From the NCBI GenBank assembly GCA_022393335.1, contig JAJEKB010000874.1, positions 1 to 64,000 on the forward strand: 64,000 bases of DNA, written 5' to 3'. This DNA comes from Macrotrachela quadricornifera. Taxonomy: Eukaryota > Rotifera > Eurotatoria > Philodinida > Philodinidae. The notes beneath the pieces were generated by a model. It was not told the DNA's origin and searched no databases. It saw nothing but the letters and a program-made list of their open reading frames with translations. The position numbers and the translations under genes are program-made. Numbering within the stretch: the stretch's first letter is position 1; every line of letters starts with the position of its first letter. This document shows, piece after piece, positions 1 to 14,206 of the stretch.

Positions 1-8
1 TTTTGTAG

Positions 9-3040
<3,032 letters not shown>

Positions 3041-3885
3041 AACAAAAATAAACACACAGTGTTTTTGTTTAGTTTGTTCTCTTTAATCCATTACCTTTTT
3101 ATTGATATTTTTTTATCATTATTGTATTTAGGTAATATATCAATCAAGATTCTTTCCTTGCTTTCTATCCTTCCTTTTTTATGTCCTTGTATACTTGAAT
3201 ATTTTTTGATAGAGAACACAATTATTGGATATGTATTAGAAAAAAGAGAAGATAAAGAACAAAAAAAAATTACCATATCGATTATGTTAAAATTACATTG
3301 TTATTTACTTGTTATATCAATGGATAAAAAAAAATAAATTGATACTCATTTATTTATAATAAATACAAAAGAAATATCTTATCTCTCTTTATCTATCATA
3401 GGAAGAAAGAAAAAAAATGACAATCATCTCCTTGTTGTTCTATATCAACAAGGCTACTGTTTTGGTTCTATGTATTTCTGTTTATATCCTCATAATATAC
3501 CGTAGAACTACATTTTTTTTCTTATATATATATATATATACATTCATACGGTTTGTTTCGTTATTGATTGATGTATAAATATTTTTCACGCATCATATTT
3601 TCTTGTTTTTGTCATTTTACCACTCTCATTTTACACTTTTACACATTGTACCTCGAATTTTTATTTAAAAGTAAGTCAATATTGTAATATGATTATATTG
3701 ATCTTCAATAGAACGTATTTTATTTCGTATCCCGATTATGAAAAAAAACCGGGATATTATTAATTTGATATTTAAAAAAATAATGTTATTTTAACTTTTA
3801 ATAGAAAGTTTTAAGCAATAGATTTTTTTTCTTATATTGACGAGAGTCACATTCTATATGATGAGAAAAATAACAACAACAATAA

Positions 3886-3922
3886 TAATAATAACGACGA
3901 CGACGACGACGACGATGACGAC
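3886..3922. repeat. AAT/GAC trinucleotide microsatellite
   Basis: A run of ATA/AAT triplets passes directly into six or more GAC units and then a degenerate GATGACGAC. It lies in a non-coding region. Confidence 0.8.
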
Positions 3923-4823
3923 TAGTGTAGATGAAGTACAGATCGAGAAAAAATAGATGTCCTTGCATATATTGAGAAGAAAAGAAGAGAAAAAATAGAG
4001 ACGATAAATAAATATGAGAATAAATGTGACATCAAATGAATACTATCGCTTGAAAGACCTCACCTGAAGGCTCGATTACGTATCCGTAAACAATTATAAG
4101 GTAGTTCTAAGAAAAAGAAAATGAATAATTACTCATTTTAATAGCATAAGAAAAATGAGAATATTTTATCGATGGATGGTAATCGATGATTGTAAAATAT
4201 AATTTTACAAAATAGAATAAAAAGAAATCAAATAGTCGAATTATTTTTTTATTCGTTTAGTATTGCACTACATACATAAACAACTGAAAGGTAAGTATTA
4301 GTTTTATTTTCTTTATATATATATACACGTGGGATCAATGAGATAAATGTTAAAAATTGTTAATGGCTATTTTGTGTGTCTGTATAATTAAGTAAAAGTA
4401 TAGAAATGATCTATTACGAATATTGAACATTAACATTCTATTGTATTAGATGATTGTTATGATGTAAAAGAGTACACTCATAGTGTTCTTGATAAGATCA
4501 TATGTGAAACAAATGTGGGTGTCAATAAAAAAAAAAAGAAGAAAAATTCTTATCAAAAAACATCTGATGATTTATACATCAATTCACTTATTTTTACTAA
4601 CATAAAAAATTGGAATTCAAAGAATTTCAATTAAATCGTTACAATTACAATAAACATGTTTTTATAATGAAAATATATTAGGCGTAGGAATATAAATCTT
4701 TTTATTTGTATGAAAGAAAACTCATAAAAAAAAGAAATGAATAGATGTTTATAAAAGAAAAAAAAAGACGAAAAAAAAAATTAAAAATAAAAAACACGAC
4801 ATAAATGTTGTTGTTGTCATTGA

Positions 4824-4831
4824 TGACGTCA
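4824..4831. promoter_or_regulatory. Perfect CRE/ATF palindrome TGACGTCA
   Basis: TGACGTCA is the canonical CREB/ATF (bZIP) site. It stands about 550 bp upstream of the BAG3-like start codon, in the only relatively GC-containing part of this spacer. A stress-responsive bZIP site ahead of a stress co-chaperone would make sense, but one 8-bp match in 2 kb can also be chance. Confidence 0.35.
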
Positions 4832-5130
4832 TCCTAAATGGTGCCTCACTCACTCGTCAAGAGTAGAATTATTTCTTTTTTTTTTTTCGTATGTTGACGC
4901 ACTCGATAGGAATGTAGAAAGAAACTGGAAAAAACGAGAAGGAGAGAGAAGAAATAAGCCCAGTTTTTTGATAATCAACAAGGAATGAGTAGGCGGGTAA
5001 TGGAGAAAAAAAAGCAAAAGAACAAGCTCCGTTATTTTTTTTTCCTTTGTCGTACGCATGCCTTATAATAACTGAGTGCACATTCGTTCGCACGACACCA
5101 TATCATTTTGAGCTATCGCCCCTGTGCATT

Positions 5131-5147
5131 GGCTTCTATATATAAAC
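5131..5147 (+). promoter_or_regulatory. TATA-like box ahead of the BAG3-like gene
   Basis: The motif TATATATAAA occurs about 240 bp before the ATG at 5379, after a short GC-richer stretch. Other TA-rich runs lie nearby, so this is a candidate only. Confidence 0.3.
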
Positions 5148-5262
5148 AGTATTTATATACATCATCGGTTTCTTACTCTACATAGTTATATACTGATGTA
5201 TACATATATATGAATATTTTAGATTGTTTTCAAATGTTAACTTAAATTAGATTGACTGATTC

Positions 5263-5298
5263 ATATATATATATTATATTATATTATATTATATTATA
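5263..5298. repeat. TA / ATATT microsatellite
   Basis: A TA dinucleotide run is followed by five to six imperfect copies of a five-base ATATT-type unit, about 80 bp before the BAG3-like start codon (5' UTR or core promoter). Confidence 0.75.
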
Positions 5299-5378
5299 CG
5301 AATAAATCATTATTAAATTATATATAAATTTTTAAAAAAATCTAATAATCGAATCAAATTAAAAATTGATAATTATTA

Positions 5379-7855
5379 ATGGCTTCAACAAATGGTTCGG
5401 GTCGTCCATCTGGAGTATGTATCTGAATATATGCTAGATAATTTGATAATTTTCTTGTTTTTAGTGTGTTTCAATACCTGTAGAAATTATTCGTGATTCA
5501 GGTTCAACTGGTTCAGGTTCTCATTCACGACATAATTCTCCATTTCGAACAATTCAAAATGATAGTCCATTTGGCGGATTTTCTGATTCTCCACAATGGA
5601 GTTCTAATTCAAATAGTCGTTTTCAACCACGCCAAAGTCCAAATCCTGCATATGATCGTGTTATTACAAATTCTCAATTTAATCAACCAACTAATAATTC
5701 TTCATTATTTCAACAATATCAAGAACCACAATTTCGTCCTTCGCAGCAACGATTGTATGAACCAGGACCATTAAATTTTAGTCGTTCAAGTGAAGATCTT
5801 CTTTCATCACCATTTGATTCAATGCGTTATGATGCTCAACCACAATATTCTTCATTAATACCACCATCATTTGGCACTGGATTTCGAACTAATTCAGATT
5901 TTGTTCAACCAAATAAATATTCAAGTCCTCTTCGTCGATCATTTGATGCACTTAATGACTTTGCAGATATGCATAATAGTTTGCCATCGAATCGACAATA
6001 TCCATCTGAACAACAACCACAACGGCAACAAGAACCCTACTATCGATCAACATATCAAACACAACATCAACCTCAACCGCAACCGCGTCAACAACAGTCC
6101 CAACAGCATCAGCCACAATCTCAACAACAGCCAACTTATACAAATCAAACTTTTTTCAATCCAAATATTGTTTACACGAATGAACACGGTACACCAATGG
6201 ATCGTCATCAACCAAATACGTTTCAAGAAACGAGGGGCAATGTTCGTAAGTAAAGTTTGATTCTATTTTTTCTTATCGCCTTAATTCAAGTCACGTTCGA
6301 TGTTATTTTTATCATTGGAAAAAAAGAAAACAAAATCACTTTCCATATTTAACAATGACAAGTGTTGTTGATCATATCAAAAATATATGTTTTTGTTACT
6401 TCTTTGTGTTTGCAAGCAAAATACGAGTACACCTCAATCTTACTTTAAAATGAGTTGACATATTTGATTATGAGTCATTATTCATTTCTTCCTAAAATAG
6501 TAAAAATCAACACATTAAATTTAAATCGACAATATTAAATTCTTTCTTTCTTATAATAATTATTACTATTTTATTTCAAACATTAATTGATAAATATGTT
6601 GATTATTTTTAATAGATAACAACAATATGACTTATGTTATTCGAGATTCTAAGGAAAAAAAAAGAGTAGGTGGACATTTTTATCATCTCGTCGGTTATTT
6701 CTATCGTTACTATACATCTTAACATCAATAGCCAGGTAGATGACATCGACAGTAGTTACAGAACGTCAGAACATACATATATATATTTACATACACCCGC
6801 GCACAAACTAACGTATATATAGTAAGGAATAAGCAGTACACTACTTTTTTGTTTTATTATCGTCTATTACCCTTTATGGAAGAGAAATTCTAGAAAGAAA
6901 AGAAAAAAGGAAAAAATACATGCGCAAACGTATGCAAGAGAACGAAAAAAAAATGATTACACTTAGAGAACTTTTCATACATAATAGTACTTTATTTTCG
7001 ATATAAAAATTACAAAACATGTTTGTTTAATAGTTTTTTTAAATTTACACATGAAAAGTAACAATTGAATATGATGGGTATACCAAGTAGTATTTTGAGA
7101 AAGCGAAAAGGTTCGCTTCAATATTAAAAATTTAATTAGAATTCTTGAATAAATCTTATTTCTTTAAAATAGCAAATGATCGTTCTCGTTCACCAGCTTC
7201 ACAGCGAGGTGCATCGCCAGCCCGTCCTCCACCAACTACATCTCAACAACAAGAAGAACCTGAACTTAAAATGGCTAAAGATACAGATGGACCAATTCCA
7301 ATGCCAGCACCAGCTTCTTCTTCATCAACAACACAACAACCTACCACTGAACAAATTCCATCAACTGATACCTCAACAAATGCTTCATCCCCACCACCAC
7401 CAGAACCTGTACGAGATCCAAATACAATAGCTCTAGAAAAACTTGAACAAATTAAACAAAATTTGGATACATTGGAAAAAGCCGTTGATACATTTACAGG
7501 TTCCAATCGTCATGATCGTGCATATAAAGCACTTGATGAACAAGCATTAAAAATAATGATACGTTGTGATGAATTAGTCGATGTTAGTGCTGATATAAAA
7601 GAAAAACGAAAAGAAATGATACGCAATGTACAAAGAGTAATAAATAAACTTGAATCGAAAGTACCAGCAACTCCAGCTGTTGAAAAAAATAGTAATCCAA
7701 TGGAAACAGCAACTACTCTTATCAATGATTCATTTGTCAATAATGATGCGAAAAATACTGAAAACAAATCATCACCATCTTCAAGTCCACCAAAGGAAAA
7801 TGTGTCCACTCCAACAGCAACAACAACATCAACACAACAATCAGTATCAACTTGA
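5379..7855 (+). CDS. BAG3: BAG3/Starvin-like HSP70 co-chaperone, 3 exons
   Basis: BAG-domain nucleotide-exchange factor for HSP70; BAG3 couples HSP70 to small heat-shock proteins in selective autophagy. Exons 5379-5414, 5465-6245 and 7173-7855 give 499 aa. Exon 2 opens with VSIPVEIIRDSG, an Ile-Pro-Val motif like the two that bind HSPB8/HSPB6 in vertebrate BAG3. A long Ser/Pro/Gln-rich disordered part follows (poly-Q near 6010-6140). The BAG domain is in exon 3 (about 7435-7660): EKLEQIKQNLDTLEKAVDTF, then ALDEQALKIMIRCDELVDV and a final helix ending RVINKLESK, lining up with human BAG3. No WW domain is seen in these exons, unlike vertebrate BAG3, and only one IPV motif is present. Exon 2 joins exon 3 through a 927-bp intron, exceptional for this window, which contains a TATATATAG-like stretch near 6814; a short isoform from an internal promoter is possible. 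Confidence 0.85.
6246..7172 (+). other. Long intron of the BAG3-like gene
   Basis: At 927 bp it is 10-20 times longer than the typical introns here. It has good splice signals (GTAAGT donor, TAG acceptor after a T-rich tract). Inside are an acceptor-like site at about 6613 followed by a short open stretch, and a TA-rich box near 6814 preceded by a locally GC-rich segment. No second gene is visible. Confidence 0.55.
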
Positions 7856-9204
7856 AAAAATAATACAAATAATAAACTTTATAGATAGAGAATTCTTCCT
7901 TTATGTTTTATTTCTTTCATTTTGTCTTCTTTGCCGTGTATTTTTCAACCTGCTTCCTTCTCATGTCTATTTTTCTTGTTCTTTCATTTTCTTTGTTCTC
8001 ATTAATGATCATCACATAGACTTTAATTCTTTCTTTTGTTTTGACCATTTTCTATAGAAAATGTAAATAACAAAGAAATAGCAAAAAACAAAAGCAAAAA
8101 TTTTCAGAGCAATAATTCTACCTGATGCACTTTATATTTAATCCATTATATGTTTTACTATTATCACAACTATATTAAACTGTTATAGAGAAATTAGTTA
8201 GACATATGACGAGACAAAACTTCATTATATTACCTATAAACAATTATTCCTCATAATATATCATAGATTTCAGTCATACATTACGACATGATAGCTCAAA
8301 AACTTACCATCATGATAGAATTATTTACTTGCACGCAAACTTCGAAATAAATCAAACTGTTCTTGTTTTTTTTCTTCATTGCAAAAACTGATGTTATCCG
8401 TTTTGAAAAGTATGTAGTGCATACAATTATGAATGAAAACTATCTCTAATAAACAATTGCTTATTTCATCTGTTATTACGTGAAAAAAAGTGATTTTTCA
8501 GTTATTTTGCTCTAGAATTTTTATAAAAATATTTTTTTTTCATTTTATTGTTCAAAGTAATATAAAATATTCTTAAATAAATATTTACATACATATTTCT
8601 TTATCTATAAATGTATATGTTTTCTTTGTTTATCATATCAATCCATCGAAAAAAGAACTTGTAGTCTTAATCTATATATATTTCTCTTTCTATTATATTC
8701 ACTTATCTACTCTCATATTTCAGCAAAACACTAAAGCCAATATAGTTACTCCTCTTCACGTCTTCTACTGTCATCATTATTATCTTTTTTTTTTCGTTCT
8801 GTCACTTTATTATCTACGACTGGAAAGCTGCTGACAACGAGACAATAGTAGCATGGACAGATACTAATTGACGATAGAAGCTCAATCGGAAACTACATTA
8901 ACTTTTCTGTCTTTTTTCTGTTGTTGTTGTTAGTAGTTCGAAGCGTTAATGCACTCTACAATTATTAATAGATGTTGTGATCATCTCTCTATCTTTCTTT
9001 TAGATTAAACAAAAAAAAAAAGGTTCGAGAAGAATGATAGACAATAATGCCGTTATGATAGACAATGTGAACATTAGACAATTGACGCTTTTCAATCAAT
9101 ATGTAGATGGAACTACGACATAAAAATGAAATGCCTTTATTTCATACATTTTTTATTATAATATAAAATATAACGATAAATTTAATTTCTTATTTTTTAA
9201 AACA
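7856..9204. other. Intergenic spacer between BAG3-like and Cys-loop receptor genes
   Basis: AT-rich non-coding sequence. The first ORF after the BAG3 stop is a Phe/Leu-rich continuation in another frame and is probably 3' UTR. No RNA gene, repeat array or conserved ORF seen. Confidence 0.5.
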
Positions 9205-11374
9205 ATGAATATTATTTTATTTCAATTATTTTTATTTCTTATTATTTTTAATTTTATTTCCTATGTTCATTCAGCATCAGGTTCATCGGTATTTGCTAGT
9301 TCAGTTAAATATAAAAATCCTAAATTGGATAAAACTTTAACTGATCGAAAGAACAAAGATGAAAATGATGGTGGTACAGATGAAAATAATGATGAAAGTG
9401 AGTTTATTAAAGAGTATATCATATATTTTGTAGCAATATTTATCAATTCCTAGGTTAGAAAGTGAAGTATCTAGGAAAATTAATAAATTTATGTAAAAAA
9501 ATTTGAGGAGTGATGTTTTTTTATTTAATAAAGACATGACTGATCTTGTATAATTATATTGAATAATCAATATCAAAGATGTTCTTGTAGAAGAAATTCT
9601 TATTTATATATTTACATTATCTTTTTATTTAGTGTCTCAATTTAATTCAAATGAATCTCGATTACGTTCAGTATTACTTGAAAATTATGTACCTGAAGCT
9701 CGACCAGTTATAAACTCAACAACAGTAACAATTGTTGATGTTGGTCTTACTATTATTCAAGTAATGGATTTAGTAAGATAATGTTTGTTTTTTCTTTTTT
9801 CTTTTAATAAATATCTTTTTTTATCATATAAAATTTAGGATGAACAAGATCAAGTAATGACAACCAATGTTCAAGTTGCATTAAAATGGGAAGATGAACA
9901 TTTACAATGGTTACCAAGTGATTATAATGATTTAAAACGTACAGTTTTTTCTACACGTGAAATTTGGACACCTGATATTGTTCTATTCAATTCAGCTGAT
10001 GTTGCTTATTCTCAACAACGTGAACATTATTTATTAACTGTACATTGGAATGGTACAGTTGAATGGATATTTCCTGATGTATTTCGATCTTATTGTTATG
10101 TTGTCATTACTTATTTTCCATTTGGTAAAATATTTTTATATTTTCATTTTTGAATTTTAAATTTTTTCTCTATTAGATAAACAAAATTGTACACTTGAAA
10201 TTCAATCATGGTCACGTACATCTGATGAATTATTAGTTCGTCATCAACCACAAAATATTCGTCAACAAAATCAATATATTCGTACAGAATGGCAAGTTTA
10301 TGAAATAAGTGTAGAAAATTCTACAATGAAACGTTATTTTTGGCTTATTTTTCATATAAATATGAAACGTAATTATCAATTCTATGTTAATCATATGATA
10401 TTTCCATTTTCAATATTATCTTGTTTAACATTATTTGTTTTTTGGCTTCCACCTGATTCAGGAGAAAAAATTACATTAACAATTACTATTCTTCTTGCTT
10501 TAACAGTTTTTCTTGAAACTATTTCGGAGTATACACCAAAAGCTTCTTCTAATCTTCCGATTATTGGTAAGTAATTTAATACAAAAAAAATAGTTGTTTG
10601 AGTAATAATTAAAACAAAATTAACAATCTTTCAGTTCATATATCTTAAAAAATTTAATCCAAAGTAATTATTAGCTAGAAGAAAGATATAATCTTCTTTT
10701 TAGGTATATATTTTAATGTTAATTTAATATTGGTGCTGATATCTGTTGTTCTTACGATTATTGTACTTAATTTTCATTACCGTGGACCAAAAAAATCACG
10801 TGTACCTCGTTGGTGTCGCCATATAATAATGGGTAAAATTGGTCATTGGCTAGGTTTTCATTTCATTAGTCGTGAGCAATTAATTTCACCATCATCTTCT
10901 GTTAAATCTTCTGCAAGACCTGCATCTTCTCGTGATAATTCAAATGGTAACATAAGTCAAACTGAAAAGCATATGAGAGTAAAATTACCACTTCGTCCAA
11001 CAACCACAACTACACTCGATGTTGATCATGATGTTAATGATGAGATTCATACATCAATTCAACAACCTTCAGTAACGTACAATGTTGAACAAATATTATT
11101 TAAAATGCAAACACAATTTGATCCAAGTAAAATTGATGATGAACAATTAAAATTATCTATATTACGAGAATTACTTGAATGTCAACGTTTACTTTTAACA
11201 ATACATGCAAAAAAACAAGATTTTCATTCAAAATCATTATATGATATATATGAAGAATGGAAAATATTAGCTATTATTGTTGATAGAATTTGTTTTATAT
11301 TTTATCTTATTAGTATGCTTGCTGCATCAATTATTTTCTTTGTACGAGAACCAATTTTAAAACGAAATGGATAA
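9205..11374 (+). CDS. Nicotinic-type Cys-loop ligand-gated channel subunit (non-alpha)
   Basis: Pentameric ligand-gated cation channel subunit of the plasma membrane. Exons 9205-9397, 9633-9772, 9839-10124, 10177-10566 and 10704-11374 give 559 aa. Order: signal peptide (MNIILFQLFLFLIIFNF); charged linker; extracellular domain with loop A WTPDIVLFNSAD; Cys-loop CYVVITYFPFDKQNC with exactly 13 residues between the cysteines (split by an intron); loop B Trp in IQSWSRTSDE; M1 with FPFSILSCLTLFVFWLPPDSG; M2 GEKITLTITILLALTVFLET; M3; a long intracellular loop (about 10900-11250) and M4 near the end (IVDRICFIFYLISMLAASII). The Glu of GEK before M2 is typical of cation-selective channels. The loop C region (YEISVENSTMKRYFWL) has no vicinal Cys pair, so this is a non-alpha subunit that would need a partner. 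Acetylcholine as ligand is inferred from family. Confidence 0.88.
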
Positions 11375-12460
11375 AATTTGATGTATTAGATTTATTTTTG
11401 TCTGTATGTTTATTGTTTTCGTTACTTTCTCTATGTTGTATTTTTCTTTTTTTTTTGAGAATGAAAATTATGAAATAAGGATATATTTGTTTGGTCAGGG
11501 TGAGAAATAACATTGGAAATTATGACTACTTATGTCATTAGAAAAGAAGAATGAGGCATTGTTATGTGTAAAAAATATTGACAAATTCTAGAAAATCATT
11601 CGTAAATGAAAATAGATAATCAATTCTTTTCATAGTATAATATTGTTTCAATTTAATGAAAATTTTCTTTGTTTATCGGATAGGATATCGGTTGCTTTTC
11701 TCGTCTCTGTTTATTGTTTCATTCATTCTATATTTTTTCCTCAATATTTCCACCGAATGCACATAATCTATTTAATGAAAAGTAGTTTAATATGTATGAT
11801 CAATTATGGATAATATAAAAACTGATTGAAAGCAATTTTCATTCTGCCTGACAAGCCTCCATTATGTGCAGGAGGGTTCAAAAAAACTTCTCGATTTTTG
11901 AATTTGAATTTCTACATTTATAATATTCAAATTTGAAACTAACTCTTCTTGTAATACATTCTCTTTAGTAGCATTTTTACAGCTCTGTTTATTCCAGTAA
12001 GAGTCAGTCCCAAACTTGAATATTATAATTACAGAAATTAAAATTCAAAAATGGATAAGCTTGTTTTCGGATCACCCTATACTATTAAACAGAGAATGGT
12101 TTAAAATTCGCTTCACTGAGAAAAAATTGAAGATTTTCGTTCAAAAAAAGAGTAAACAGGTTAATTTTTTCATCAATAAAAGAGACATGTTCACATTTTA
12201 AATCCATACGGACACAGTTGGAGAGAATCTTTGTTAAGTATCTCTAATAAATAATCTCAGCGAAAAAAAATTTAAGGTTTTCACAGATAGAAACAAAATG
12301 AAGAAAAGTCAGTTTATCAAAATAAAATGTAATCAATCATATGTATTTGTGAGTAAAAGATAATGTTTATTCATATATATTGGTGTTGTCTTTGAAATTT
12401 TAGAGTCAACTTCGACACATACACATATATATATTTTAAGACAAAAACTTATGTCTCATA
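11375..12460. other. Intergenic, with a degenerate relative of the 47.4-kb mariner-like MITE
   Basis: No gene recognised. Around 12205-12245 the words GAGAGAATCTTTGTTAAGT and the preceding CATACGGACACA resemble the inner part of the MITE arm at about 47530-47575. This suggests an old decayed copy of the same family. The rest is AT-rich unique-looking sequence. Confidence 0.35.
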
Positions 12461-12616
12461 CAGTGACGCACCCAGGGGGGGGATTGGGGGGATCGATCCC
12501 CCTCCAAAAGTCTAAAATACCTGGAGGGGGGTACAGCCTAATTCGTTTTGCTAGACGAAAAATGCTTTTTGTCCTATTACGATCCCCCCCAAAAAAAATT
12601 TCTGGTTGCGTCACTG
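12461..12616. mobile_element. 156-bp hAT-type MITE with 8-bp target-site duplication
   Basis: The element starts CAGTGACGCACCCAG and ends CTGGTTGCGTCACTG, so its 15-bp termini are inverted repeats with one mismatch. It is flanked by identical 8-bp direct repeats GTCTCATA at 12453-12460 and 12617-12624. The CAGTG-type terminus, G-rich sub-terminal tract and 8-bp duplication are standard for the hAT superfamily. It is far too short to encode a transposase, so it moved in trans. The perfect duplication implies a recent insertion. A 64-aa ORF starting at 12451 runs through it and is an artefact. Confidence 0.9.
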
Positions 12617-12624
12617 GTCTCATA

Positions 12625-14206
12625 ATCTATATATATTTTATATGATGATTATGAGTGTATTGCATGTAGATAAAATCATTTAATGGTTTTTCTTCTGAAT
12701 ATATACATCCTATGCACATATTAGCTGGCACAATATTGAGTATGGATGAAGAAATTCACCTATTCTGAAGAATATTCATTAAATTCTCCTGTTACTTTTT
12801 CGAATATCAAATACACAGTTCAAACTATAGAAATGAGTGAGTTAATAGTGCAGAAGTGACAGTTGAATTTGTTAATATCATTTCTTCTATTTAAGAAAAA
12901 GTATACATCGAATAGAAGGTATTTAATTTTATTATAATGATACAAATATATTTGCACGTGACTATCGTGTCTTTTTAAGTAGATGTAAATTTGTTTTTTT
13001 AATAAAATTATTTTTCAATATAAATAAAAATTTAGTAGTTTTCATATATTGTAGTTTCATTTGATAACATACTTTTATTTAATAACGCAACATTAATTAG
13101 TTGTTGATCATTGACATTGAGGAATATGATTTGTGATCGATAAAACGATTATTAAAATGATTCAGTTTATGAATATATTTAAAAATCAATAAAATTTATT
13201 AATAGTCAGTTTTATTAAATAGGCAATACAAATTAGCATCTTCTTCATTTATGAAGGAATGGAATACGAATAATAAGCAACGAAAATCAATCAATATTAA
13301 ATTTTTTAAATTATTTTTATTATGAATGGCTAAAATCACATAAGATGATGAAACATTTCTAGAATGTCATGTTTTATCAAATTTATTAATAATTTCTTCA
13401 AATATTATCCATAATCAACCAATAGTACGAGATCCATCCTCAGTTTATGCAAAAATACTTGTTACAGAAACAACAATATCTTTAGAACGATGAATTTTAT
13501 CATATCAATGAGCTAAATCAACAAAAGATAATTTGTATCCCATACGATTCTTCGAAAACTTAGATTTCAAATCGCAATAGTGAAAATATGAAAATGTATG
13601 GAAAATTTTCCGTCCAAACTATTCTTTCAAGCCTTTTAAAAATTCTCTTTACTACGCCCGAATAATATCTAACAAATAATTTATGAGCTCATATCTAGAA
13701 AGAGCGTCAAACTCTAGTGCTGACCCATAGTTTTTGACTCCTCTGAAATACTTTTATATGAAGGAAAAAAGAGCAAACACTTTGTCCGACAACTTTCGAT
13801 CCACCCATTACTGAAAATTGAATAAAAACTGAAATATGGTAACCAAGGTCTACAACGATCTATTTGATTACACTCTGAATTTTACAATAAATTAAGATAT
13901 TCAATTTCAAACTGAAACGAGGTTTAGAGAGTCTTTATAATTATACTATCATCTATGATGTATATGCTGTGGTTTTTTTCGATAGGACAAGGTATAGGCA
14001 ATATAGGTGGTTTTAGGTGATCTTTGTCATTATTGATTACTATATATGTATATAGACTCCCTGTTTTTATGGACCATCTATCGATAAAATTTGGAATAGC
14101 GTGGTTCATTGGAATGTGTGTTGTTACTTTTTGCGAATCAATTTTCAACAGATCTGTAGCAGATGATCGTTGAGAAAACTGAATTTATGGATGAGATAAA
14201 AAGCAG
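12625..14206. other. Intergenic, no gene seen
   Basis: AT-rich sequence without a credible ORF or RNA gene. Scattered words resembling coding text appear around 13400-13560 but are broken by stops in all frames. Confidence 0.45.

Larger units (their letters stand above)
3041..5378. other. Intergenic: 3' UTR of YME1L, simple repeats, upstream region of BAG3-like gene
   Basis: No supportable coding region. An AATAAA-type signal lies just after the YME1L stop (about 3046). The stretch holds a TA microsatellite (about 3523-3540), a GAC-type trinucleotide run (about 3895-3916), and an imperfect ATATT run (about 5263-5298). Short ORFs here are poly-K/F low-complexity text and are not called. A CRE-like palindrome and a TATA-like motif are listed separately. 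Confidence 0.6.

Noticed and set aside
4850..5093. Two overlapping minus-strand ORFs upstream of the BAG3-like gene
   Set aside because: Low-complexity Lys/Phe/Ser text from A/T runs in a promoter-like region, no start or splice context.
5871..6260. 129-codon ORF in a second frame of the BAG3-like exon
   Set aside because: His/Asn/Gln-rich shadow of the poly-Q coding exon; the main frame has the BAG3 motifs and splice phases.
12451..12645. 64-codon plus-strand ORF with Gly-rich start
   Set aside because: It begins in the target duplication and is read entirely from the hAT MITE; the G-runs and TIRs explain it.
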